A DNA stretch of 64,000 nt, taken from Pocillopora verrucosa (Eukaryota; Cnidaria; Anthozoa; Scleractinia; Pocilloporidae). Every line of letters starts with the position of its first letter. Within the stretch, counting starts at the first letter, position 1. Under the pieces are notes generated by a model, which saw nothing but the letters and a program-made list of their open reading frames with translations, was not told the DNA's origin and made no database searches. Position numbers and translations under genes: made by a program. The stretch lies in the NCBI RefSeq assembly GCF_036669915.1, contig NC_089317.1, positions 9,647,311 to 9,711,310 on the forward strand. Direction: 5' to 3'. Shown here in pieces: positions 49,331 through 59,889 of the stretch.

Positions 49331-50389
49331 CTTCAAAGTAAAAGATAAACGGTTACGTTACTGGAGCGGCAAACGTCAAAACGTCACTCTATAATCTCTT
49401 GTTCCCAAGAAACGCAAATATAGTTCTACAGTTAAAAATAACTTCTGCCTGATGAATGACCCGAATGCTGTTGGTTGTTCACCATAAACGTCGTGTTGAG
49501 CCTTTTTGTTTCAGCGATTTCTATTATAGAGGCTGCGTGGCTTTTTAGCTGTATTGCAGAAGGACAAAAATTATCCTAAGGCAACAAAAAGACTTACCAC
49601 AGAGAAAAGTTGAATAGCGCGCCGGGAGAAGAAGAAAACTCAAAATGATCATCAGACATAGCGAATCTGACAGTGAATATAACTGCAAAGTGATTGGATC
49701 CAAGCGAAATTTGCTTTTTAGTGAAATCACCAAAGACCAACTGATGAATAAACTATTATCATAACCATGGGACCTTCATATGTAATTTGTATTTCCTGGA
49801 TAATTTGCCGCGTATTCATAAATAAAAATAAAAACTGATCTGACAGCAATCGACCCATGAAATGACAGTTTTTTATTATTATTATTTTTAATGAACTTTA
49901 TTCTATACACATCAGTTACAAATGACAATACTTACAAAAAAATACTACAAATAGAAACGCACTTAACATACACTATTTACAAAAGGAATGGCTACTTACA
50001 TTTACACTATCAACGGGAGAATTTACATTACTTACATGATCTTTGCTTGATACACATACACAAAAAAAAATAACTAATTGTACTTACGTCTATAAACTTA
50101 TTCATTACAGAATTGCGCCCATTGAAAAACGTCGCACGGGAAAATGCAAATAAGCTAGAAAAGAGAAAGAGAGCATGCGTAACTGCGCAGGCCTGTCAAT
50201 CCGACTGTAAATCATGTAATCCCCGTGTACGCAGTGTTCGCAAGTATTGTTTCTTGTGCAGACAACCGAAACGTAGCGCTTTTCATCGAAGAAGAATAGA
50301 CGTAATTAGTGGCGTTATCTTGATTAGGTTATATTGTTTAAAAATCGGTCAGATGTAAAATTAAATTACCTTTCAAATGCCGGGTTTTC
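49331..50389. other. Upstream region of the RING/TRAF gene
   Basis: It should hold the missing 5' exon and promoter of the zinc-finger gene. No convincing exon was seen. An 80-residue plus-strand frame at 50113-50358 is Cys/Arg rich but unsupported. The stretch ends at the left TIR of the transposon. Confidence 0.3.
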
Positions 50390-50470
50390 AATTCCCCATG
50401 TTCTAAACGAGTCAGGGAGTGGGTTCGAGTTGGGACCGCAAAGCATCTATGGATTGATTGAAGGGACAGA
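50390..50470 (+). repeat. Left terminal inverted repeat of the 4.35 kb transposon
   Basis: 81 bp beginning aattccccatgttctaaacg, inverted at 54659-54739 with about six mismatches. Confidence 0.8.
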
Positions 50471-50498
50471 CGAGTCATATTTACAAAGTAATTCTGAA

Positions 50499-51998
50499 AT
50501 GCCTCACTATAATTGTTGCGTTCCTGGCTGTACAAACAGCTTTAGGAACGCTTCACATCTGCATTTCTACAGATTACCGAAAGATGAGTTTACCAGAAAG
50601 CAATACAAAGTCATTTTGAAGAATGATTCGCTAAAATTGGACTCCACAAATACTCGAATTTGCTCAGACCATTTCGAAGGTGGCGAGAAACTCAGTCGAG
50701 CTCATCTGCCGACTATATTTCCTTGGAAAAAGGCAGAAAGCACTGGACGACAGCTAAAAAGAGTCATCAGCTTCGAAGAAAATCTGGCAATTCAGGAAGC
50801 AAAAAAGAAGAAGAGGGAGGAAAAGAAAGACATGGCACAAGCATCAGTGACAGTCGAACATGAGAACAATCGTGAGACACAAACATCTCTCACAGGATTG
50901 GAAATCGAAACAATGTTAAAGGAGTTGCAAAAGCTTAAAAAGGACATCAGTGAATTGACAAATGAAAAGAATCAGCTGCTGGAGAAAAATGCCAAGTTGA
51001 GTGAAGAAAATGCAAACCTACTCGAGGCAAACTTAAAACTCGAGCAAGAAACAAAAAGACTAAGACACTCTCTTGAAAACTTTCGTTTCGATATTGAGAA
51101 ATATAAAGACAATGCTGAAGACATTGCCTTTTAGACTGGTTTACCAGACTATAATGCACTGCTGATATGTTTCGACATGGTTAAAGATGCAGCAGAGCAT
51201 ATTGAATATGAACATGAACGAACGCACCCAGGAATTCAGTGTGGCAGACCTCGATGTTTAACCAAGTTCCAAGAGTTTACTTTGACACTAGTGAGATTAA
51301 GGCTTGGATTGCTGGAAAAGGACCTTGCTCATCGGTTTAGTGTCTCAAGACCCCTTGTATCCAAAGTTTCAAGGGCCTGGACGAGATTTCTGAGGGGACA
51401 GTTTGAGCCACTTATTACTATTCCACCCAGGGAAGTTCTCAAACTCTACATGCCTGACATTTTCAAATCCTTCTATCCAGACTGTGTCATTATTGTGGAC
51501 TGTACAGAGTTTGAGATGGAGAAACCTTCAGCACTTAATTCTCAATCTGCTTACTACTCGTCATACAAGTCTAGAACGACGATGAAAGCCTTGCTTGGTA
51601 TAACACCCAGTGGTGCTTTATGTTTTGTCAGTGAGCTATTTCCTGGTTCAACTTCTGACAAGGAAATAACAGCTCAAAGTGGACTGTTGGACAAGTTACA
51701 ACCTTATGATCAAGTTATGGCAGACAAAGGGTTCAACTGCACTGATGAGCTTGCTTCTGTGGGAGCAGAACTGATTAGACCAGCATTTTTGGTTAAAGAT
51801 ACACAATTCTCAAAAGAAGAAACCAACCACAACAAGATTGTTGCCAGTTTGAGAGTACATGTTGAGCGATTGATGGAGAGAATAAAGAATTGGCACATCT
51901 TTGACCACCGAATTCCAATTACTCTTGCCCCCATAGCATCTGATATGTTATTTGTAGTGGCTGGACTTTCTAATTTTTACCCTCCTTTGATTAATTAA
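50499..51998 (+). pseudogene. THAP-domain DDE transposase interrupted by one amber codon
   Basis: From ATG 50499 the frame encodes a THAP zinc finger (CCVPGCTNSF, HFYRLPKD, CSDHFEGGE, LPTIFPW), a basic stretch, and a Leu/Glu-rich coiled coil, ending at TAG 51132-51134. The same frame continues with TGLPDYNALLICFD, an HTH segment (LEKDLAHRFSVSRPLVSKV), and a DDE_Tnp_4-like catalytic core (VDCTEFEMEKP, SELFPGSTSDKEIT, DQVMADKGF, ERLMERIKNW) to TAA 51996-51998. The stop falls where related proteins have Tyr in an FYTGLP-type motif. A separate start at 51177 is possible but less likely. About 499 codons in all. Confidence 0.8.
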
Positions 51999-52644
51999 AA
52001 TTTATGTGAATATAAAGCAACATTTTAATACTTAACAATGGTATGGATTTATGTTTTATTGCCTTGCATTAAAATAGCATTGATAAACTAGTGTTTGATA
52101 ATGTATTATGATATTGCCATCATACCACTGGACTGTAACCAGACTGGTTATAAGTCATTACAATAATCCAAGCACACTACACATGTAGTTAGTAAATATT
52201 TTACTCAGTCAAATATGAACATAACTGTGTACAATGTATAAAAATACTGAGTTAATGTGTATAGACAAAACAGATCGCTGTTTCTTTCAAGACAAAGTTT
52301 ATCTAATCTTAGCTATAGCAAATACCTATAGGGTGGTTTTTAAAAAACCTGTGAAACAATTAATACTATTTACTTTCTAATAGTGCCAGTATTAAACAAT
52401 AGAAACAAAAGCATTTAAGCAGAAAAGCACTAAACATGTACAAAACTTAGTACGTGTTTCACAGGCTTTTGAAAACCATTCTACCTTCACAAATATATTG
52501 TTTACACTCTGATAGTACTAAAAAGTGTGCAACATAATTTGGGCAAACCACTAATTCCCATTAAATTTTGATTTGCCTATTTCATTGTATAGTTTTCTTA
52601 AATTACACACTTTTACTGAAATGAACACATTGATTTTGACTGTT

Positions 52645-54644
52645 TTAAACTGAACGAGCATTCAATTTAGGAATTCCATACTTGACTCTAGGATACACAA
52701 GTTCTGGAACAATCCAGTCATTAAAAAAGGATTCTAGCTTGGGCAAAATAGACTTCCAGCGGTCTATTGAAAAATGTACTCTTTCACAAAACAGTGAATC
52801 ACAGCCTGAACCCTTTACAACAAAATCTGTCCACTTTCTTCCAGTAACAAACATTTGCTGATGGACTTGGTAGAAGTATTTGTGTTTGTCATTTAATCTC
52901 AATGCATTACTGTTCTTTTTGCAAATGCTCTTGCGTAACAATGCCTTTTCTAGTGTTTCATCCTTTGATGTCTGGACATACTTAACTTCTATAAGTCCCT
53001 CTGAATCAGAGGCAGATGGATCATGTACAAGGCCATCGGGGCTAGCACCAAGGTAACCATGTTCTTTTGAAACAAAAAACCCACATTTTGAGACTGTTAT
53101 GCCTTCATCTCCTTGACTTTGCTTGAGAAGCTTGTAATCATTGATAATCTGGTCTTCCATTTTCAGTCCTTCCTCCATTGACTTACTTTGATAGGCCTTG
53201 TTGTAACCAAGTATATCTTTAATTATCTTAGTAGGGGACGTACTTTCTCTCTGTACAGCTACACGGTAACATTTTGTGGCAGTAATCCTTGGTTGTCTGT
53301 GGCGATGCCATAATTCAGTGTTTGATTGACCTCTAGTTTGTTCCTCAATATCTTGCCTTTGTAAATCATCAACCATAAGATTTCTCTTTGCTTTTTCAAA
53401 CTTTTCTTTTAGCTCTTTTGCTGACACGGGATGACATTTGACTGGTGAAAGCAGAGAATCCTTTACATCCTGAAGTTTCTTTACTTCCTGAGGCAGTATA
53501 TGTGTCCAAGCTACAGTGTTTCCTGATACCCTCTGGTACTCCTTCATCATTTCAAAAAACCTTGACTTGTTTTCATCGCGACAAGCATTTTGGTTTGCAT
53601 TTACTGGAGAGTGATGAAGCTTACGTATCTTCTTCTCTTTCGTGTAGTCGTGCTTCACAAAAGTCATCTCATTTATGGGCTGTATTGCACCTTTTCTCTT
53701 TCGTGGCACATTCCACTTGCATGGTTTGGAGGTGCATGACTCATCAGACTCATCCAGTTTTTCCCTTACTTTACAATAGTTTTCTAAAGCAAAAAGTGTT
53801 GATGCAACATGGTTACATCACCCATCTATGCCAGCAGGGCATTTGCAGTGGGCTCTTAGCATCTTTCCAAGTGAACTAATAACTAAGTAGCATGTATAAA
53901 CTTTGTCCTTTTTCATAGATGGGAGGACTTGGCTTTTGATGTAGTGCTTGCCATTTTGTTGTAGGTGGCCTATGTACAGGACATGACCAGATTTAAAAAA
54001 GTTGAATCCTTTAACAAGTGGCTTAGCAGTGGAGAGCTGCTTTTTACATTCTACACCTTCGATCATAAATCTCCACACAGTTCCAAATGATATTTTTGGT
54101 AGTGCCTTTATATCTGGTTGGAATCCTTCTTTTGGGAATGAATCCTTTACTTCAGGCTCTTGATTCTCAAGTACGCCAAGTTGAGCTTTTTTCCGTAACA
54201 AATTGACGCCGCCATCCGGATCACGCAAGTATTTAACATCAAATCCATGCTTGATGTAGTCGTGTACTCTATAAGTCAAAATTAGAGCACTCATAAGTAC
54301 GAGAGGACTTTATTAAATTCGAAAATTTCGATTATATTAAATTTTTACTCTTAGGAAATTTTAATAATAATTCTGAAAAGGCATATAATTACAAATAAAG
54401 TTGTTATAAATAAAAATAACTTATTGCGTGTAAAGGTTCTTAGTTTAAAAGTTGCCAGCTTCGATACGAACCTCGACACTAAAGCTTTCTTTGTTCCCGT
54501 CGTTTTTGCACCTCTGCAAAGCAGCCACCTCTTCAACTGGACAACGCTACATTTTTCAACAGAATCCCTTGGAAGTTTTGCCCCAGGAATATCTTCCTGA
54601 GTTAGTTTAACAGTTAGTTTGGCTTTGCTCTCGCTTTCAGCCAT
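52645..54644 (-). pseudogene. SAP-SWIM-YqaJ nuclease of the transposon, one TGA inside
   Basis: Two exons, 54644-54472 and 54268-52645, join in phase 2. The first carries a SAP motif (VVQLKRWLLCRGAKTTGTKKAL). The second carries a SWIM finger (AHCKCPAGIDG, then TGA at 53820-53818, then CNHVAS in the same frame), a basic NLS-like PRKRK, and a YqaJ/lambda-exonuclease core (RQPRITAT, GASPDGL, IEVKY, YFYQVHQQM). The Asp, Glu-x-Lys and Gln residues of the nuclease are present. The TGA sits between the two Cys pairs of the finger and would fit a CGA-to-TGA change. About 598 codons. Confidence 0.75.
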
Positions 54645-54658
54645 ATTGATTTGGAAAA

Positions 54659-54739
54659 TCTGTCCCTTCAAACAATCCATAGATGCTTTGCGGTCCCAAT
54701 TCGGACCCAATCCCCAACTCGTTTAGAACATGGGGAATT
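54659..54739 (-). repeat. Right terminal inverted repeat of the 4.35 kb transposon
   Basis: Reverse complement of 50390-50470 at about 93 percent by eye. Confidence 0.8.
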
Positions 54740-54826
54740 TGTGTTAAGACTCAAATGCGGCAGATTTACGAGGTTCGACCATCAATTTCGCCAAGAAAGC
54801 AAAACATTACAGAAATATTCCTTTTA

Positions 54827-54953
54827 GTAAAATTTCCGTACTGCCCCATACTATCGTAAAACAAATCTGTTTTCCCAATGGTAATGTATTGTTTTTGTCA
54901 CTCTATCCAAGAACTGAACGTATAATGTAGTATGGGGCTGTGCGGAATTTTAC
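54827..54953. mobile_element. Small MITE, 127 bp
   Basis: The ends 54827-54854 and about 54927-54953 are inverted copies (gtaaaatttccgtactgccc against its complement) with few mismatches. No coding capacity. It lies between the large transposon and the next TIR element. Confidence 0.55.
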
Positions 54954-55216
54954 CTTCCTTTTTAGCCCGTTATTGCCGTCAGTTTCAGATAACACGTCGG
55001 TAGTCTATTTACTTTTCGAAAAGCTTAAGTATACGTTGTAGATTCCCGCTCCACCTAAGTGCACGCTCACTTCCAACTCAGCTTTACCATGACAACACTT
55101 CGTTTGCACACGTGACCAAAACAAGCCAATGAGGAACCTCGTTCCGGGATCTTTACAATCGTTGTTTGGTAGCCATAGCGACAGATAAACAAGTAGAAAT
55201 CTTGGTTCGCTCATTA

Positions 55217-56787
55217 GAGTGGTTTAGCAAGAGGACGGGAACGTCATTTCAGAACGGCGCGCGCAGCAAAAATGCCGAGAAGAAGCTGGGTCGAGAACGC
55301 CGTCGCGTTGTGTTGAAAAGTGACTTAGCAGTCGTTTCAACGAACCGTCCACGTTATATTTATTCTTTTGTTTCGTTCTTGAATATCCTAACCTTGGCTT
55401 TTTAGGATCATTATCAGCTTTGAATTTACGGTTTCATGGACCACTTGAAGGACAACGAAATTATCCTCTTCGAGAGTGTAACAAGCACAAACCGAGGATA
55501 GTTTACTACAAGTGAGTAGTTAATATGAATCCACATGGGCGGTTAAACTTTGAAATTATTCCATTCCAGTCTCGAGTCTATCAGATTTTGAAGCCAACTA
55601 AATATATTTTTTTTTATGATTTGTATCGCTGTCATTTCGTTTCGTGCTTCTAGATTTCAGCACTACTCGTTTTTCTTCATAATTTTGTAAAGTATAATTT
55701 GGAATTGAAATCGTCGCCGTTTTTTCCCTGGTTTACTGAATATTCTTCTCAATCATGACGGTACACCTCTTTTGAGCACCACCTTCTTAGAGTTGCAATG
55801 CATTTTGAACGGAGTTATCAGAAGTTATGGCGAAAACATATAGAGATCAAGCGACCCAACGATGGAGTTGTTTACAATGAGTTCCCGTTTAACTATGAAC
55901 GAATGAAATGCACTCAAACTAGGCACCAACTAAACGGTTAGACTGAGGAATCAGACTTCGTTCCTGTTTTATTTTTGTTTTTGTTTAATTTGATTTTTTT
56001 AACGAATAAAGTCGTTCAAGACTAAATCAAATTAATAGATTTAGAAAGCCGTGCCGAAATCAAGTTGATTGTTATTTTCTTTCGAAGATGACTTTCTTGT
56101 CTTAGTTTTCACCGGCGCTGATCAAAAAATAGACATAAAAAAGTGCAAACCCGAGCTATTCTCAAATTTTTTTATCTCTGACTTCAATTCGCAGAACAGT
56201 TTTTAATCACGGTTAAAATGACAATGACAACAAATAACACCGAATAATACAGCAGGTAACCTTCGTGTTGTTTCATTTTGATAAACTTCAACATGAAGCA
56301 AGCTTAATTTATTGATGAATTGATTCACGATAAAATTAACAGCAACCATTCTTGGAGTTTTCATAAATGGTTTAAGAAATGTATCAAAGAGAGCCCTTAC
56401 GTTGCTTAAAGCCACGCTCAATTACAAAAGGTAACTGAGTCCTAAGATCTTAGATCGCTTGCTCACGATCGTGTTTCCTTTCGGGAATCCAGAATAAACG
56501 TAGCGGTAAATTTTCACAAATTCACCGAATAAAATAGAGAAAGGAACCTGGTTATCTTGGAAATGAGTTCTGAAATCATTCCAAACAGCATCATCTCGTT
56601 TATGAGTGCACAATGAACGCAAATCCTAGGCGTTTTGATCACGACGGGAAAACCAGCGAAATGACGTCCTGAACTTGATAGGGAGAACGGCAACACTGAC
56701 ACCGGAAGTCGAAATAGAGTCGTGTCCAGATTATCCACGCGCTTTCCCGTTCTGAAATGACGTTCCCGTCCTCTTGCTAAACCACTC
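55217..56787. mobile_element. Non-autonomous TIR element, perfect 41-bp ends, TA target duplication
   Basis: The first 41 bp (gagtggtttagcaagaggac...) recur exactly in reverse at 56747-56787. TA flanks both ends (cat-TA before, TA-ttaa after). No transposase frame is visible in the 1571 bp. TA duplication and long TIRs recall Tc1/mariner-type or ISL2EU-type elements; the superfamily is not resolved. It sits immediately upstream of the Tudor gene. Confidence 0.75.
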
Positions 56788-56818
56788 TATTAATCGCGTG
56801 TACACGACGACGTAAACT

Positions 56819-58030
56819 ATGGCTTATGAAATCGGAAAAAAATACGAAGCTCTTCATGACGGTCGATGGTATATGTGCACCATCTTAAGTCAAAAAGGCG
56901 ACAGGTACAAGGTTACCTTCGATGGTTGGAGCCGACAGTTTGACACAGTTCTCAGTGCCGACTGTCTTCGCCCCTGTACAATGATTGACGTTCGCTCCAG
57001 AAAGCATTGGAGACCAGGCGTGAATTTCAACAAGTTGCTGCCAGGCGACAAAGTTTTCATCAGCATCGAGGGCATCAGAAAACCGGCCGTGGTCAGAGTG
57101 GTGGATCCTTTTCAAGAACTCGTTACAGTGGAGTGCGGAAACGAAGAAATCATTGCTTCTTTCCGCGATGTACTACCACCGCCAGAACCCACTCCTGATA
57201 CTGTCAAGAGGAGAAAACCAGCAGCTTTGCCCCAAGCAGCGCCAGCAGCATCACCACCACCTCCCGTATCGGCGCCTGTCAGTGTCCAGTCAGCCATAGC
57301 CCCGCAGTTCGCGACGATCGTTCGCCTTGATGGTATCAAAATCAGCTGCGGAGATCTCGTGAGCCTCACCCCGAACAGTGCAGACGTCGTCTTCATTGTC
57401 CTGGAGCTCTACCAAGACGAGTCCGGCTTAGAGGTTCTTATAAATGCTCGGAAGTGCCAGCTGTCAGATGGTGTCACCGTTCGCCCGCTAGCAAACTTCT
57501 GGCTGACCTGCCCGGCATCCGCGGTTCACACACTTCAGGACACTAAACTTTCGTCTCAGTTAAAGAAAGTGGTCCTAGAAGTCCGAAAAGGAGCCATCCT
57601 GCGGCTGTCCCAGTCCCTGCAGCTACACATGGCCAACCGCGCCTATCAGCTTCAAGTTCGGCGGTACGGCTTGGCAGCCAAGCTTCGCTGCGAGATCTAC
57701 AGAGTAATGTCTTCCAAGGAAGCTCGCACCTTCGTTATCAAAATGGGCCCAGCTGATCTCCGCCACGATCTTGAATTACTTGGGTTAGCGGTTGAAAACA
57801 ATTTCAAGGTGGAGAAATCGAAGAATCGACTCGACGATCTCTATCCCCAGCTTGGTGAAAAATGGGACGTTGAGCTTAAAGAAGACGACTGCTACTTCTA
57901 CGCAACCTTCGCCGAGTTTGCCCTGGACCTGCCGTCGCGATCCCTCCTCGTGAAGATTAAGTTTGTAGAGTCCACCAGTTCGTTTCGCCAACATTGCTAC
58001 CGCCAAGACACTGCTGCTGACTGTTGCTGA
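56819..58030 (+). CDS. Intronless Tudor-domain protein, 403 aa
   Basis: ATG 56819 to TGA 58028-58030. Residues 1-52 form a Tudor/Agenet-like barrel (WYMCTILSQKGDRYKVTFDGW). Residues about 65-115 look like a second one (LLPGDKVFISIEG, VVRVVDP). A Pro/Ala-rich linker (about 115-160) leads to a 240-residue C-terminal part of unknown fold. Tudor modules usually bind methylated Lys or Arg in chromatin or RNP proteins. The frame is GC-richer with C/G-ending codons, unlike the AT-rich neighbours, and has no introns, which suggests a retrocopy or recent arrival. The first 31 bp upstream are unique, then the TIR element begins. Confidence 0.75.
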   Translation: MAYEIGKKYEALHDGRWYMCTILSQKGDRYKVTFDGWSRQFDTVLSADCLRPCTMIDVRSRKHWRPGVNFNKLLPGDKVFISIEGIRKPAVVRVVDPFQELVTVECGNEEIIASFRDVLPPPEPTPDTVKRRKPAALPQAAPAASPPPPVSAPVSVQSAIAPQFATIVRLDGIKISCGDLVSLTPNSADVVFIVLELYQDESGLEVLINARKCQLSDGVTVRPLANFWLTCPASAVHTLQDTKLSSQLKKVVLEVRKGAILRLSQSLQLHMANRAYQLQVRRYGLAAKLRCEIYRVMSSKEARTFVIKMGPADLRHDLELLGLAVENNFKVEKSKNRLDDLYPQLGEKWDVELKEDDCYFYATFAEFALDLPSRSLLVKIKFVESTSSFRQHCYRQDTAADCC

Positions 58031-58332
58031 TTGTTGAGCAATTGCTAAATTATCTTAAAACATTTACCCTCTCCCTAAAATGCAAACATCATTGCCAATC
58101 AAAAAAGCAAAACAGAACGCGCTTGATAATTTCCATTTCTCCCAAGTCCGTGACTGACTGTACGAAGGTAAAATTTAGCAGTGAATACAACATATTAGTT
58201 TGTTCGTATTACGAGGAATTGCAATCAATGTCCGCAATGTTGTTTAACTTATTGACACAACCTTTGAACAATATAAAAAATGTTTATTATTTTCCTTATA
58301 TCTCCAACCATCGTTTTGCTTTTCGAGACGAT

Positions 58333-59364
58333 TTAAGCTGTCCTATTTACAGTTCGGTTATCATTAATTCTCATACTAGCGAAAGTTCTATAAGCCTTTT
58401 CCCTGAGCTGTTCTCTCTGGCGATTCTCTTTTGTTTCCTCACGAATTTGATGTCTCGCTTCTTTCCTTGACAAATGGAGGTCAATGGCTTTCTGTTTATA
58501 GTCTCTCTTCTCCAGGTCAGAAAGTTGTCTCCAGTCCTCTGCCATGCTTTGAATTGATTTAAGGAACGTCATCCTTTCTGTTCGTCCAGGACTCTGAATA
58601 TTTTGCACTCTCTAGAAGCAATTAAAGTAAAAGCATCAGAAATTATTTCACCTTATCAGTCGAAATTTACATAAAAAGTTAATTCAACTAACCTCTTTTA
58701 ATTTCTCATTGAGAAATGCTGTCCAACCATTTGGTGGCTTTTTGGGGGAAACCATTGCATTTTTTTTTCTTCTTGTGAACTCTAATCTGAGATTTGTTAC
58801 CACTCTCATCAACTGGGCCCTTTTCCACTTCTCTTATTGTTCTCTTCAGGGCAGCAAAACCAGAAATCTCTTTACTGAAACAGTGCAATCAAATGTCAGC
58901 ATGCAAATATTTTTCTCTGTTCTCAGGAAGTGATATGACATTAGACTGTGATCATGACCTGTATGCTTGATTATATCTTAGCATTATCGCAAGGAAAAAG
59001 ATTCTGATCATTTACCAAATGTTTGTAACCATGTATGATGTTACGACAAGAAATTAGATTCTGATCATGAAATAAAGCATTACCTAAATCGTAACCGTTC
59101 TACAGACTGCTGCATTGCACCGCATGCGCCTGTCGACAAAGCTGCCAGAGGAGTCAGGTCTGCTGCATGCTCTTCGACATTGGGTGGAATTCTTTCTTTT
59201 ACTGCCCACTCAATGAAACTCGGTCTCACCACTGTCCATCCCCTTTGGTAGGCAATAACCAAATCACTATTTAGCTTTGAGCAATCATTTTTGACCTCAT
59301 CTTCTGAACACACTAGATAACTGCGGTAGGTTCTCTTTTGGCATTGAAATAACTCTTCCACCAT
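58333..59364 (-). CDS. HMG-box protein with a frame slip in an A9 run
   Basis: Exons 59364-59084, 58874-58693 and 58611-58333 are joined by GT-AG sites in phases 2 and 0. Exon 1 (93 codons from ATG 59364) has no known domain. Exons 2 and 3 together encode an HMG box: PKKPPNGWTAFLNEKLKE, then RMTFLKSIQSMAEDW and LSDLEKRDYKQKA. To stay in frame exon 2 needs one base fewer in the A9/T9 run at 58760-58768; as written it stops early. HMG boxes bend DNA or bind chromatin. It lies convergent with the Tudor gene, 300 bp apart. Confidence 0.6.
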
Positions 59365-59399
59365 TTTTTCCTACTTTCTCTTTAAATTTCTTCTGTGTT

Positions 59400-59889
59400 G
59401 ATCCTAAAACCACACATACACATACATAATTAACATAAAATCAAATATATAGAACATTTTGCTGTTCTTGTTTATGCAAAAACTTAAAAAAAAAGATATG
59501 ACATGTGATCAGAATTATTATTGTAGGGGGTCTAGAGATATTTGTAAAATTGTTATTTTATGTATATATTTTTTTCTTGTTAATCAGAACTTACGATTAC
59601 TTAACTTAATTCCTTACTAAAACAAAAGATTGATTAGTTACATTACTTACGAAACATCGTTATAGGATATTATTTACTCTGTTCACCCTATTTAATTGAT
59701 GCTATTTACACTATTGGTTTAAGGCTAGAGCAGCATTCACTAGTTATACTGTACAAATTATAGTAAATTTTCAACGCGAAGTTTAGGAAGTAATTTGTTC
59801 ATAAATTCATTAAAGTCACACTTTTTTTAACTTAGTTTTTAACAATATAAGAAGTATTTGGCGAAGAGTAAGCAATAGTTGAATTTAGG
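59400..59889. other. AT-rich intergenic stretch
   Basis: No coding or repeat structure was recognised. It should contain the 5' flank of the HMG gene and the 3' end of the LINE. Confidence 0.3.

Larger units (their letters stand above)
50390..54739. mobile_element. Two-gene DNA transposon with 81-bp TIRs (THAP-DDE + SAP-SWIM-YqaJ)
   Basis: The ends 50390-50470 and 54659-54739 are inverted copies, matching at about 75 of 81 positions and starting aattcccc. Inside are two convergent genes, a THAP/HTH/DDE transposase (+) and a SAP-SWIM-YqaJ nuclease (-). This pairing is known, as far as I recall, from ISL2EU/IS4EU-type elements of animals. No clear target-site duplication was seen. Both genes carry one stop codon, so the copy looks non-autonomous but young. 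Confidence 0.75.

Noticed and set aside
50113..50358. Cys/Arg-rich 81-codon plus-strand frame
   Set aside because: Overlaps the edge toward the transposon TIR, shows no domain and no splice partner; likely chance.
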